Notes: generated from the letters alone by a model not told the origin. DNA of 64,000 bases from Exophiala sp. HKRS030 (GCA_023897205.1 JAHWDD010000007.1:682001-746000), one strand, 5' to 3'. Counted from the stretch's first letter, positions 22,330 through 34,160 are shown. Numbers and translations are program-made.

Positions 22330-23946
22330 ATGCAGCCCGGCGCTGAGCAAGTCCATCATGAGCGATTGGCGATGACATTCGATACCTCATTACGCTACTC
22401 TCCTACATCCCTATCTTCCGTCCCAACCACCACCTCCATATCCGCCGATGCCACTGGTAGCGCCTGGCGACCCGGTCGCTTTCGGCCACATGCTGATGGC
22501 TCTCCAACGTCTATTGTCATAAACATCAACGATGGCGGTTCAACAGGCCGCGGCATACTTATTGGGATATTGTCAGCGTTTGGGTCAGCAGGCGTTGCTG
22601 TTCTTGTTCTGGCGATTTTCTTCTTTTTCAAGTATACATCTCGAGGAAGGATCATATTAGACCGGATAGGCCGGCCCGGTGAATACGATGACGAACAGGC
22701 GTTTGCGCATGAGGAGGCCGAAGCTTTGGAGACGATGGATGAATTACAGAGGACGGAATATCTAAGGGCAAAAGGTAGGACTGATTTTAAGTCATCTTCT
22801 ACAGCGGAAGTCTAACAGTTGTGATAGCTTTCACCCAGGCCAACCCTCCGGAGTCTGTACAGACCGATATCTCTTTGTCGCAATTCCTAGCCATTCAAGA
22901 GAAGGGAGTATCAGCGTGGGAATTTGAACCTGAGTTAGAGATTGCGAATTGTTTCGTCGAGGCGAGGACAGAAATCGAATTCTTCGATTCAGAATGCAGT
23001 GTCCAAAGTAATCTGCCGGTGCCGAAACAGAACGAGGTTTACTACTGGGAGGCCAAAATCTACGACAAACCTGAGACGAGTTTGATCAGCATTGGGATGA
23101 CAACAAAGCCATACCCACTGTTCAGATTACCTGGTATGTTCTATCACACTCTGTATTCCCTGACTACGTACTAATAGAGCAGGTTTTCACAAAACCTCGG
23201 TCGCCTACACCTCCACTGGTCACCGAAGATATAACCAACCTTTCAATGCAACGCCTTATGGCCCTGTCTACGTGCAAGGAGATGTCATTGGTGTAGGCTA
23301 CCGGCCGCGCACTGGAAGTATTTTTTTCACACGGAATGGCAAGAAACTCGATGAGGTCGTGCATAACCTCAAGACCCAGAACTTTTTCCCGACCGTGGGA
23401 GCCAATGGACCTTGTACAGTTCACGTCAACTTTGGGCAAATGGGCTTTGTATTCATAGAAGCAAACGTCAAGAAATGGGGTCTGGCACCGATGACTGGAA
23501 GTTTAGCTCCCCCGCCACCCTACGGTAGTGAGCAAGGCAGCATTCTACTGGAGACCGGAAGAGAAGGGACTCGAGAGCCTGCCTACGAGCCTGGCCACTC
23601 GAGGACACGAAGTGGACTTGCCAGACTAGGATTGCCTGCAGGGCCAATACGCTCGCCTACGGACATATCACTGGCTCAATTGGCTCATGTTTCAACGCAA
23701 GATCTCCCCCATCATGGCAACAGCTTACTTGATCTTGGTGATGTTCAGCATCAACCAGTCGAGAACACACCAGCTGGCCAACAGATTATCCCACCGCCAG
23801 AATACAGTAGTCCACCTGTAAGTCGTCGGAGCAGCGGCGAAGGAGATGACGAAGAGAGACGAGGAATGCTCCAGGATCGAGCAGATCAACCACCTATATA
23901 TGACGCCGCTGTAAGCGAAGAGGCAGGACCGAGTCATACATCATGA
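22330..23946 (+). CDS. SSH4: SSH4/EAR1-like membrane adaptor for the Rsp5 ubiquitin ligase
   Basis: Three exons: 22330-22774, 22828-23133 and 23183-23946, with introns of 53 and 49 bp. The protein is 504 aa from the first ATG, or 490 aa from the in-frame ATG at 22372. The order of parts matches Ssh4/Ear1: a Ser/Thr-rich lumenal N-terminus, one membrane segment (IGILSAFGSAGVAVLVLAIF), an acidic linker, a SPRY domain (about residues 165-320, with YYWEAKIYDKPE and GDVIGVGYRPRTG), and a tail with PY motifs for WW domains (PPPPYGS, PPEYSS, PPIYDA). In yeast such adaptors recruit Rsp5 to endosomal/vacuolar membranes and steer permeases into the multivesicular-body pathway. Which ATG is used is unsettled; several short upstream frames crowd the region. 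Confidence 0.88.
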
Positions 23947-24752
23947 AAGATACCCTAGCATGAAATGAACATTACTTTATGATTTGTAAATTTATCCCTT
24001 CTGTAGCTGACATAGTCGCATCTGATGGATGTATTGGCATTAATGGATGCACGCTTAAAGATCTCTTTACCTGTGTAATCGCCTTCCTGCTTCTGACCAA
24101 TCGCCAACTATTCCTGTCCATGGGCCAAAGTGCTGGCCGCCTTCGCGAAGTCCGAGCGCAGAACCAATAACACCAATTGTTCGTATTCAAAGAACACTGA
24201 CAGGCCAGTCATTCGACAAGCTACGAATGAATATATGTATGTGCAAGGTTCTCACTTCTTGCCTACCTGACTTCTATTCTCTCCGTCTCCTTCCTTTGGC
24301 TTTTCCATCACCAGAAATGGAATACATAACAGATCCCTAGGGTAGCTATCACTGCTGGACCTCTCGTGAAAGCCACAGCACTTTACGGAGTACAATCCTG
24401 GGCTGATCTGACCATCCTTGAGCCCGGTCCCTCTCTGTCCCACTTCCACATGTCCAACGTCGATCCTCCGCATTCCTGGGCAATCTGCTTGCACGACGAG
24501 CATGTCGCGTGTTCTTGAGTGACTTGTTACCACTTGTCTGGGTATTTGACAGTCTGCACGCCGCACGCAACCCATGCCCAGCTCCAGTGCTCCTCATACC
24601 GCCCCTTGAACCTATTCTCATTGCGAATAAAGATTGGTTGTAGGACCGAGGGCCGAAAGTGGATCATATTCTAGAGACAAAGGCCTTGTGCAACGGCCCG
24701 ACAGAGTGTGGGTGAACAAAGAGCTTGAGAGCACAGAAGAACAAACATATCC
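23947..24752. other. Intergenic region between the SSH4-like and PDE2 genes
   Basis: No gene is supported. TACGGAGTA lies at 24384-24392, about 360 bp before the PDE2 start. The flanking genes run in the same direction. Confidence 0.45.
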
Positions 24753-26756
24753 ATGCGAGAGCAGCATGCTCGGCGCGAAGCTCCTAACCAGCTTCGCGAG
24801 CTCGGTGAAAAGAATGAAGCATCCTTTCATATTATAGTACTGGTATGTGACCAAGAACCTCTATGATGTTACACGCGTCGCAGTCTCGACCCTCCGGTGT
24901 ACATGCCTTAAACTTTATATATACCTTACCCTTGCACCCCTTCGATGCTGAGGCTGATGGCACTCTAGGGTTCTTCAGGCGGACCATTAGAAGACAATGC
25001 GACCGGTCTTCTGGTCCGCGCGCCTCAGACGGAATGGCGCAAGAGCTCAATGATTGCCGTTGACGCTGGCTCCCACCTCGCCAACATCATTCGTATCCTC
25101 GAACGGCAAATGCCTCTGACCTCCGAAATCCTCCCACCGGCGGAATACTCGAAGACACTTGAAGCTGGTCCCTTTGCGGGCATCCCTTTCCCGAACATAT
25201 CTGCAAAAGCCAATGGCCTGCACATCTTCCGTGAGATTTTACATGCCTTCCTCATCACACACCCTCATCTCGACCATTTGTCTGCCATGGCAATCAACAC
25301 ACCGGCCCTTGAGTACGGCCGTGAAGCCAAAGCCATTGTAGCGCTGCCCTCTACAATTGAGGCGATCAAGAATCACATCTTCAACGACTGGCTTTGGCCC
25401 AACCTGTCCGACGAAGGCAATGGAGTGGGATTTGTGACTTATAGGAGGCTGATCGAAGGAGGCAACCCTCGTCTCGGATCTGGCGAATCTCGAGGCTATG
25501 TCAATGTGTGCGATGGTCTTGCTACCAAGTGTTGGGGCATTAGTCACGGGAAATGCCAACGCAGGAGACTCAGCATATCCGGGCACCAGCATAGCGACTC
25601 CTTTGGCTACACTGGCGCCGAATACGCATTCCCATCACGACGCATGAGTCGCATCTCGGACGCAAGCCATGATTATTTCGCGGCCGTTGCGCAGCAGCAG
25701 CAACAGTCGCAGCAACCTTCACAGCCATTCATAGGTAGCATGTCTGCTGCTGCACCGATGACCCCGGGGGCAAGTAGCGTGCCTCCAAATCTCGCCCCCG
25801 ATCCGAATTACATGTTTGAGCCGGTAGGCAGCAGTGCATTCTTCGTTCGGAACGATGCTACTGGAAATGAAATCTTGATCTTCGGTGACGTCGAGCCAGA
25901 CTCGGTCTCGATGTCGCCCAGGAATCACATTGTGTGGGAGGATGCTGCAGGCAAGATTGTCAACAGCAGTCTAAAGGCAATTTTCATCGAATGCTCGTAT
26001 GACGACAGCGTACGGAACGAAGACCTGTACGGGCATCTGTGCCCGAGACATCTCATTGCAGAGTTGAGCTTTCTGGCGAAAAGTGTCACCAACAAGCGCA
26101 AGCAACAGGCTGATCAGGGCGCGACTACAGACCAGCGGACTGAAAGTGTCCCCGCGGTCGTTCCAAGTATGGCCATGCGTCAGCCGCCCTCCCCAACTGA
26201 TCTGAGGAGAAAACGAAAACGAGCGGCAACATCCACGAATGGGGACTCTACGCTGACGCCGACACTTGAAATTGAAGAGCCAACAAACTTTGACGGCACA
26301 TCGAGTGGTTTTCCATCGACGAACCCTTCCTCAGCTAATCCGGGATATGTTGGTAAGAGAGTGGCGTCGCATTCTTGTGGTCACCATCATCCGAGGCGAA
26401 GGACGTCGAGGGAAGTCAACAGTCATTCGGGCGCGGCTTCTGGCGCCATTACGCCCGGCGGACGACCGAAGCCAGTCGCGTCCCAGGCTAGCCCCAAGTC
26501 ACCTGCCCAGGTTTTCACGCCTTCCGTCTCGCAGGGATATGGACAGGGCCAATCGAGTTCGGGGACGCAGCCTCGCGAAAAGCTCGGAGAGCCTCTCAAG
26601 GGCATCACTGTCTATATCATTCACGTCAAGGACACATTGACGGATGGACCGAGCCCCGGTGATGTTATTCTGGGGCAATTACGTGCTCAAGGAGAGGAGA
26701 TCGAGTTGGGTGTCGAGTTTAATGTCACGCGATGTGAGGATAGTATCTGGGTATGA
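24753..26756 (+). CDS. PDE2: Class II (low-affinity) 3',5'-cyclic-nucleotide phosphodiesterase
   Basis: Two exons: 24753-24842 and 24969-26756, with a 126-bp intron (625 aa). The small first exon encodes 30 residues ending in FHIIVL. It joins exon 2 in phase to give FHIIVLGSSGGPLEDNATG, the conserved opening of class II phosphodiesterases. This is why I start here and not at the longer open frame's Met (25050). The metal-binding signature THPHLDHLSA has H128, H130, D132 and H133. A further conserved block is LIFGDVEPDSVS, followed by AIFIECSYDDS. A Ser/Pro/Gln-rich insertion lies in the C-terminal half before a final conserved KGITVYIIHVKD. The enzyme hydrolyses cAMP and so damps protein kinase A signalling. 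Family assignment is firm. The upstream exon is inferred from splice signals. Confidence 0.88.
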
Positions 26757-26820
26757 AGCGATTGCACGGTTTGAAATTTGGCGGTGATCAAGGTGGTTTT
26801 TATGGGACTGGAAAGTCTGG

Positions 26821-26843
26821 TGTGTGTGTGTGTGTGTGTGTGT
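26821..26843 (+). repeat. (TG)n microsatellite
   Basis: About eleven TG units without interruption, 65 bp after the PDE2 stop codon and so probably in its 3' untranslated region. Confidence 0.95.
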
Positions 26844-28576
26844 AAATGTACGAATCTGGGCATGAACGAAAGGTGACGGTAAGAATGCATCTTTTTCTTC
26901 TTGCTTTTTCTTTCGTCTAAATGTATTCTATGCTTAGGATCTTGACTTGATTTGGGTTTCTATTGTGGTTTTGTTTCCCCTCGCTCTGGTGTCTAATTGT
27001 GACGAAAAAAGAAAAAGAGAAGACGAGGCAAGGTCATCAAGATCGACCTGACATGGTGAAACATGTTTTCGAGAAATGAGATGGTTTTTGAGGTTCTACC
27101 GGACAGAATGAAATAGGCACGGTCAAATGAAAATCGTTTTTGCTTTGAAGTGTGCATGAATTTTCTTTTTTTTTTGGATTGCCTCGACCTTTTGAATCAT
27201 TCTTTTCAAGGTAGGTTGGTTTGCGTTTTGTTGGTGGAGTTGTATACGTATATACAAGTCAAGTGCAAATCACAAGCTACAGGTTGTTGTATATACCTAG
27301 GTAGAGGTAGAGAGTGTGTCACCCGTGCAATGTTTCCCCAAACCTGATTGTCCTTTTCTATGCTTTTCAGTTAGCTGTTACCCACCTTTTCACATGTTTA
27401 CCTGTTGGGCCTCTTGAAAAACATCATCCGAGTAATAAACACCGTCGGTTTCTGTCGATTGTCGTGCCTCTTTTGGTTGAATGACTCCAATCCAATTGCG
27501 CCTTTGACGGAAGTGTCATCCGGAGCGTTGATCGATTCCAAAAAAAATTTGGTTAAACATACGAGTACCTCAGGGAAGTAGGTATCCAATGGTACATACA
27601 TACAGGTGGAGACACTTTGTGGATACTTTGGGGGGGGGCGTAGGCAATGGAAAAGAACAAAGTCCAAAGTCTGTATGTCGTAACCTTGGTCGATAATGGG
27701 AGGATCCTCCTTCACAAGTTTCGAGGCCTCATTCCATATCACTCTGGGCAACATCGGACAGCCGTATTTCCTTTCCTATACGACGAGATCGTGGTGTCTG
27801 TATATGGAAGTGCCGGTCCAATCGAGATCATGTCCTTCGGATATGTACAGACAGCCTCGTCCCAATTCCTGCCCCCCTTGTTTTTTTTAATTCACTCAGT
27901 ATCCTCTCTCTTGAAGCCACGATGGGGTATAATTGTGGCGCTGTCTGGGGCATGGTGAATTCCCAATGGCGAACCATATCTTAACACTTTCTCTTATTTT
28001 TGGCTCTATCTCGCAGACTCTATTCCTTTGTCGCGTTCCACCACCAACCCACTGGTCGTGCGCGGTGTATTCAAGGCGCGTCTGCCTACGCTGCCCACAC
28101 TGTCATACCCACTCCATCCATATCTTCTCAAATGCCTCTTGTCAAGGGCGGCCTCGTTCGTCAAGGGCGGCAGGTTCTGAAAAAAACTACAAATAGAAGG
28201 CTTTCCCCTCGACCTTTTCGGATTTCTTTTTTTTTCTCTTTTCTTTTCTTCATGGAAACCAAGCTGTTTCGCAGGTAGGTCATCCTTCGGGGTGCAAAAC
28301 TGAGGCGCCTCTTCCCAGGACTAGGCTAGGAGTACAAATCTCCATTGCTAGTTGGCTCTGCTACCTAGTCGGTCTAGGACAGACTGGGGGAGGCGGGTCG
28401 GTCGGTGTGATCTGATGAGTGCAACCGCTTCGTCACGTATTGTTTTTCCAGATCCGGGTCCTCACATTGGTACGTATCACCCTCATCCCCCTTTGTTTTT
28501 TGTATATATATATGTGTGTTGTCGTGATATCCTGTATCGTGGTATTGCTGATGTGTACACTCTTTCTAGTTGTTGG

Positions 28577-28605
28577 TCTCTCTCTGTGTGTGTGTGTGTG
28601 TGTGT
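28577..28605 (+). repeat. (TC)n(TG)n compound microsatellite
   Basis: A short TC run passes into about nine TG units inside the gene-poor region. Confidence 0.9.
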
Positions 28606-29609
28606 TGTGATTGACATTGTTGCCATAGATGTCAATCACCACCAATTGCTTGAGCTTTCATGCTCACTCCCTCTTTTCATCATTGTTTTGAGCTTTATGC
28701 TCGTCTTTGGAGAAGAGTTGTTGCCACCTTGTAAACATACATCATTATCGTCGTCGCTGTGTTGCTGTCCTTATCGTTATTGTCGTCATTGTCATCGTCG
28801 TCGAGAAATTGTAATTTTCCTTCAACTAAGTCGTTGCTCTGTCTGTCTGTGTGGTTTAGTTGTGTGATCTCACCACCGTCATCCGTGTTGGTGATGATGG
28901 TGCCATTGATGTCACACTGCCGCCATGGCTCGTAGCCCGTAGGCACCTGACTTCCCAAGCCTACCTGCTGGTGATACGAGTGTAGAAACCTCATTATCGT
29001 GGAATTGGCTTCTGATGCTGCTTCCGTCTCATTGCCATCGCTGTCGCCGTCGCTTCTCTCCTCGTATCATTATCGGTCACCTCTTCTGCCAATAGTCCAT
29101 CATCCCCTCACCTTATATCGATCCCCTTTTCTACCGACGCCCTCTTCCCAACGCGGTCCTTTCGTCTGTTTCTTCAACACAAGCCACGCCATCCGCGTAC
29201 GTTCCCTTTCCTGCAGGATCTTTCGTTGCCACACAACGCGCCATCCACACTACATTCTTCTCCGCTCGCGTAGTGCGGCCAACCTGCCACCACCATCATT
29301 CCTGTCCACCCTTCCCAAGAAGGTTTTATCAGAATCGAGATAGGAGGGAAAGAGGAAAAACACAGAGAATTAAAAGGACAGCGAAATACTCATGGATTGA
29401 AAAAAATTTAACACGTCCCAAGCAGAAGAGTCGACGTACCTATCCATCCCCCAGCAAGCACCCTATGCCTCCTGCTAGCCAGAACACCAATCGAACAGCA
29501 TGTAATAGAGCAGCTTTCTCACACAACCCACCATTCGCACAAGACAACTGGAACGCCACGACACAAGTGCATCAACTATAGGCGGCAAAGCCCCTACCAA
29601 GACCACAAT

Positions 29610-30075
29610 GCCCAGACATCTCTGCACAGTGAACTGGGCTGCTGGTGAAGACGCGTTGAATTACCAATTCCAGGTGAGGAGTAATAATGCAAGACCAATG
29701 ACAAGGTTCCGAATGCCCAAGGAATGAATGTATGCGATGCAGACACATTAACCTCTCATCACAGGGCGGTCATCGGTTTTCTTGGACTTCGACGTCGATA
29801 TCGTAGCCGAGGGACCGAGCTCGTATATGCGGGTTGCAAAGACTGGTGATACGAAGCTGCAAGCTCCCACAATCAGGCCACCGAGACCGACTAGAATAGT
29901 AAGAATAGGTAAGATATCGCCTTAACATCATAGGTACGCAGTACTCAGGAACAAGTCGAGCTATGTGAACTTGACCAACTACGAACGGCAACTAACGGAA
30001 ACCCTTCTGGAACCAGTGATCAGTCCTTTGAGAGAGCTCGAGGCTCCAGCCCAACTCGTCGTCAACCGATCATAA
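29610..30075 (+). other. Possible spliced transcript or small gene upstream of the cupin gene
   Basis: Two intron-like structures lie in order on the plus strand. The first is 29674-29764 (GTGAGG donor, ATTAACCTCTCATCACAG branch/acceptor). The second is 29909-30016 (GTAAGA donor, CAACTAACGG branch, CCAG acceptor). Joining the middle exon to the last gives one open frame that contains RSSVFLDFDVDIVAEG and ends ISPLRELEAPAQLVVNRS, stop at 30073-30075. No start codon in that frame can be placed upstream: a TGA precedes the first exon's in-frame part. It may be a small gene with a missing first exon, or the spliced leader of the cupin gene at 30433. No family is recognised. Confidence 0.25.
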
Positions 30076-30432
30076 TGTGGTAGCAGCTAGGATGGCCAAG
30101 ATAGATGAAGATGAGAACGCCAACGTCGTGTTTGATGCCGCAGTTTTCCGATACGAGAGCCTCGCTTCACTTCCCCGCACTATGCAACACGAGGACGACA
30201 TGGAGCACTCGTACTCGGTGCGATTTCGGATTTCGGCAACCACATCCTACCTCAAACCCCTCCTCATCGCCGTCTATTTCACCTTTGATCCCTTTATATT
30301 CAGAAGTTGCCAACTGTTTGGGGAGGTCTAAAGCTTGTATACATCATCCACAACAATTCCAACACGAGACCATTGCTTCTTTCCCTTGCATCCGAGCAAA
30401 ACGACCAAGTGATACAAGGCGAAGACCCCAAC

Positions 30433-31014
30433 ATGTCCGACTCGCACTCTCACGGTCACAGTCATGATCATGACCATGACCACTCTCATCCTCACCCACA
30501 TACAGGCCCAGCATACCTTTTCCACGCCAACTCAGAGAACGACACCCCCCCAGATGGCTGGCGCGAGTCCGGTGTTCGCGTCATTCCGGCAGACAGCCTG
30601 GACACCAACACTGCGAGCACACCGGGAATGAACCGTGCTGCGGCCATCAACATGGCCCGCGTGGGCGCGCAGCATCTGTGGGCCGGCACGGTCAAGATCC
30701 ACCCCAACGCCAAAACGGGAGCCCACCACCACGGTCACCTCGAGAGTGTCATCTACGTTGTCAAGGGCAAGGCGAGGTTGCGGTGGGGTGAGAACCTCGA
30801 GTTCATTGCGGAAGCCGGGCCCGGGGATTTCATCTACGTTCCGCCATACGTGCCGCACCAAGAGATCAATGCCAAAGAGGACGAGGAGCTGGAGTGTGTG
30901 CTGATGAGAAGCGACGGGGAGGCCATTGCGGTGAACTTGCCGGATATAGTGGCCGTCGAGAATCCGGAGGGTGTCAAGTGGATTGATCCTACGCATCCCA
31001 CTGGCGGAGTATGA
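30433..31014 (+). CDS. Single-domain cupin with a His-rich N-terminus
   Basis: One exon, 193 aa from the ATG at 30433. An in-frame ATG at 30307 would add 42 unlikely residues. The cupin motif 1 is clear: GAHHHGHLESVIYVVKG, with the metal-ligand His residues and Glu. Motif 2 follows as PGDFIYVPPYVPHQEIN. This predicts a small beta-barrel that binds a divalent metal; cupins include dioxygenases, isomerases and storage or binding proteins, and nothing here decides among them. Residues 3-20 are about half His (HSHGHSHDHDHDHSHPHPH), resembling metal-binding or metallochaperone tails. The protein should be cytosolic because no signal peptide is seen. Convergent with the SSU1-like gene. Function unknown. 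Confidence 0.82.
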   Translation: MSDSHSHGHSHDHDHDHSHPHPHTGPAYLFHANSENDTPPDGWRESGVRVIPADSLDTNTASTPGMNRAAAINMARVGAQHLWAGTVKIHPNAKTGAHHHGHLESVIYVVKGKARLRWGENLEFIAEAGPGDFIYVPPYVPHQEINAKEDEELECVLMRSDGEAIAVNLPDIVAVENPEGVKWIDPTHPTGGV

Positions 31015-31399
31015 AAGGCGGCATCAGCCATGCTCTTTGGTGTACTTGTGATGTTGATCAAGTGTAGATTGTGGTGGCTATGGAGAAAACCGGATGAGGC
31101 CTGTTGACGGGGCCATGAATTTGAATAGGTAGAATCAGAGAGGTATGAGCAGAAGCGTGACTGACTTCAACCGACGTTACGCAGGAGAAATGAATATGGA
31201 CAGGCGACGCTGTACGTATGAATGATGGGATGACTATTGAATGTGTGGGTTCGTTAGAGTAGTTGCCCAAAGCAATGAACTTTGGAATGCAATGAGACAG
31301 CAATTGAAACGAAGGTACGGTACGATATCAGAGTAGACAAATGGTTTAGGTCCCTGAAACTTCAATTTATACATGATAAACACAACACTGCCTAGGTAC
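31015..31399. other. Convergent intergenic region
   Basis: It holds the 3' ends of the cupin and the SSU1-like gene. No further feature is seen. Confidence 0.5.
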
Positions 31400-33099
31400 C
31401 TAGGTACTGTCCGTGGTCGACAGCTTCTCTCGGTCCTGTTCAGGCGCCGAACTTTCAGCAGGCACGCGGTCCTCCTTCTTGAGGTTCTTCAGGCACGGGG
31501 CGAAGAAGAGACGACCCGACCAGGCCCCCTTGGCCGTGCCCATGGCGACGACGCACCACAGGACCATGACGGCGACGCTCAGGATGGTGCCGAGGACCTT
31601 GAAGAAGAGGCTGGGCATCTCGACGCCGAAGGTGATGGTGCTGATGGCGTAGACGCCCAGGGGGAAGGTGAAGCCCCACCAGCCCATGTTGAAGGGGAAA
31701 GGGCGGGTCGAGTAGATGGTGGCCAGGGCGAAGACGAGCCACACGAGGCCGAACCCCCACATGACGAGAGCCACGAAGACGCCAAAGACGTACAAGACGT
31801 CCCCGGCCAGGGTGAGGGGGAGGGCGTCGGCGGGGGGCGACCCGGCGAAGAGGTGGACCCTCGGAAAGACCTGGCGCGACACTCGACCCAGGTACATGAT
31901 GGTGTAACCTCCCATGCCTGTTTGTCGACGGGTTCCGCGATCGAGGTTAGCTTCTGATGTGTTTGTCTGTCCATTTGAGAGAGAGAGACAAGTGAGGGAG
32001 TGGAAATGACATTTCAAAGAGCCAGGTGTGGGTAAGAAATGTGTACAATGTGTGAGGCGAAGACGCTGGTGATACATACCTAGAGGTCCGAGAGGAAGAA
32101 ATGAACTCACCACCACCTCGCGAGGTGGTAGTTTATACAGAGCCAGGCGGTGGTAATAAATCACCAGGATCGTCATGGCAAAGGGAGTGGCCATGCCCCA
32201 CATCACGTAAGAGGTCAAGAGTGTACCCAAGGCGTGGTTCGGGTTGGAGAGAAGTTCTGCAATTTCACTGCCTGTGGAAAGAGAAGGGTCGTGTCAGTGG
32301 ATTGATGATTGCGAGGAAAAAGGGGGGGGGATTGTGTACCTGCTCCGGCAGCCACGATAGTAGCGGCGATTGGTAGTAACTGTGCCGCCGTGATCCTGTC
32401 GAGTTGGTGCTGGTGGCTCTGGCTCATGAGCAGGAACGGCAGAGAAACCGTCACGGCGGCCGCGACGACGGCGTCGATCATCCAGCACACCCAGGCGAAC
32501 GTGACGGACCAGTAGCCCCAGTGAGGGCAGCACAGAAAGATCCAGCTCTCGACCAACGTGGCGAATCCCATGGGCATCGTGCCCAGGAACAGGGAGTTGG
32601 TCGGGTCTGCGATCATGACGGCCCAGATCTCGGGGTACAGGGTGTAGCGCAGGATGGAGATGAGCAGGGCGAGGGTGAAGAGGACGGTGTTGAGGACGAA
32701 GAAAACCACCGACAGCCAGTAGAGCCAGTCCGCTTTGAAGGGGATGGTGATGAGGAGGAGCGAAACGACCCCCGTGCCCATGGTCACGGAGAACCACGAC
32801 GGTGAAAAGTTCCGGACGACCCTGCGCCATCCGACGTCGTACTTTGTCGTGGTGGGTGTCGTCGGCCCGGGCGACGACGGGGTCGGTGGTGACCGCGACG
32901 GCCGTTTGACGAAGGTCTCTGATCCTCCAGACGGGTCTGATGAAGTTTGGATTTTCGGTTGTTGAGGATGAGATCGTGATGAACGGAGACGGTCGAACTC
33001 GCGTTGTGAGATGACCCGACTGGCGGGCACGGTCATCGCCGGGTTGTTGGACGCGAGTCGTTCCATCTCGCGGTCGTCGTCGAAATCAGGTTCATCCAT
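31400..33099 (-). CDS. SSU1: SSU1-like sulfite efflux pump (TDT/SLAC1 family)
   Basis: Three exons: 33099-32340, 32271-32080 and 31917-31400, with introns of 68 and 162 bp (489 aa). Both introns are phase-consistent: GAG-SEIAELL and PLG-MGGYTIM are restored at the junctions. The N-terminal ~105 residues are hydrophilic and Ser/Pro-rich. About ten membrane segments follow, beginning with the family block NFSPSWFSVTMGTGVVSLLL. Later landmarks are LPPREVVVSSFLPLGPLG and MGWWGFTFPLGVYA. The TDT family includes bacterial TehA, malate carriers and the yeast plasma-membrane sulfite pump Ssu1; the NFSPSWF-MGTG block points to the Ssu1 branch. It would export sulfite made during sulfur-amino-acid breakdown. 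Malate or another anion cannot be excluded. High GC makes long shadow frames on the other strand. Confidence 0.85.
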
Positions 33100-34160
33100 T
33101 CTCGGATCGGCTCAGGTTGGGCGGTACACAGTGTACCTTTTGGATCGGTCGAGTGCGTAGAAAGAATACGTCAACGGTATTTATAATGATAATGATATAC
33201 AGCCAACCTTCAAGTGACAAGTCCACTCACTTGCAAAAGAAAAAGAAAAAGAAAAAGATTCGTTCAACTCACCTTGTCCTCATGGATTTTGTTGACGTCT
33301 GGCAAAATGACGCATGCGATACGAGGGAGGAATAAAATTAGCAAAGAATCGGGGCTCGAGGCTGTTCGGGGATGTGCCCGAACATGAATTATATTGTATG
33401 ACAAAAAGTATCGACGCTGGGCTCGCGAAGCATTTGCTCTTATGTTTGCCGTCTGACGAACCCACACCATTTCGGGTCACAATCAACGACCACAGTAGTA
33501 CGTACTTGTACTCTGCTCATATATGGCACCGAGTATCAACGAAAAGGAAAGTCTCGAAATCTCCTTTATCATTGAACTTGAAAAAATCATGCATCGAGTG
33601 CACTCGAGCAAAACTACCCGATTAGGACTAGCGGTTCCAAAATACGCCTGCGATCGTGGCCTCTCTACTTGGGTTGTCATGTCTGTCAACAAGATCCTAC
33701 GGTTTAGGATTCTGATACTGATGTTCCATGTTCGATGGATTGTATCAGATAGAAGAGCGAAGTGAAGAGCTGGCTCAGGATTCCCGGACCCCAACATACA
33801 AAATTGCCTCGTTCCTCCTCGAGGCTAAGCAGACATTCCCTCAAGCACCCAGCATCTTAATGCAACCATCTGGATCCATCAACGCGAGCACCGAGGAGGG
33901 TTTCCTTCCAATTACACCATGTCTGTAAGCACATTAATCTCCTCTTCAGCCCTTCATAAGATAACGCGTGCACAAGGCAACATGAAAAGCCCAGCCCATG
34001 TCCATCGATTGCAATGAATAAATCTGGTCTATCTTTTTGCTTGGTTGCGAGCAGACCGCCAACTCATGACGAGTATCTGAAAATCGTGTTAGTCGCATGT
34101 GCCTAGACATTGGGTAGAGGGTTTGTCACTTACGATGAGATGTCTCTCTCTCTCGAGGCC
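33100..34160. other. Intergenic region
   Basis: Upstream of the SSU1-like gene and downstream of the Cys-rich hypothetical gene. It contains an A/G-rich (AAAAAG)n stretch at about 33232-33257. A 66-codon plus-strand frame (33728-33928) reads somewhat protein-like but has no recognised domain, so I do not call it. Confidence 0.45.
33232..33257 (+). repeat. (AAAAAG)n short tandem repeat
   Basis: Four tandem copies of a six-base A-rich unit, about 135 bp upstream of the SSU1-like start on the opposite strand. Confidence 0.85.

Larger units (their letters stand above)
26757..30432. other. Gene-poor region of about 3.7 kb with microsatellites
   Basis: No well-supported gene. It contains two (TG)n microsatellites, T- and C/T-rich tracts (27860-28260 and 28990-29330), and low-complexity TCG/TCA repeats (28740-28810). 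Open frames of 100-170 codons here are low in complexity or use non-ATG starts. Two plus-strand intron-like structures at 29674-29764 and 29909-30016 suggest a spliced transcript upstream of the cupin gene (separate entry). Confidence 0.5.

Noticed and set aside
21848..22375. A 175-codon frame ending just at the SSH4 start
   Set aside because: It runs through the C/T-rich promoter and leader, has Ser/Pro/Leu-biased composition, and no domain.
27398..27754. A 118-codon minus-strand frame in the gene-poor region
   Set aside because: No recognised domain, no matching splice signals, and it ends within simple sequence.
28352..28867. A 171-codon frame rich in Cys, Ser and Val
   Set aside because: It is made by TG, TCG and TCA repeats, with no domain and no plausible composition.
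31373..32830. Several 100-190-codon frames on both strands over the SSU1-like gene
   Set aside because: They are shadow frames in GC-rich coding DNA; the spliced transporter frame has family motifs and membrane segments.
33728..33928. A 66-codon plus-strand frame with fairly protein-like composition
   Set aside because: There is no partner exon with a proper branch point and no recognised family. It is too short to call alone.
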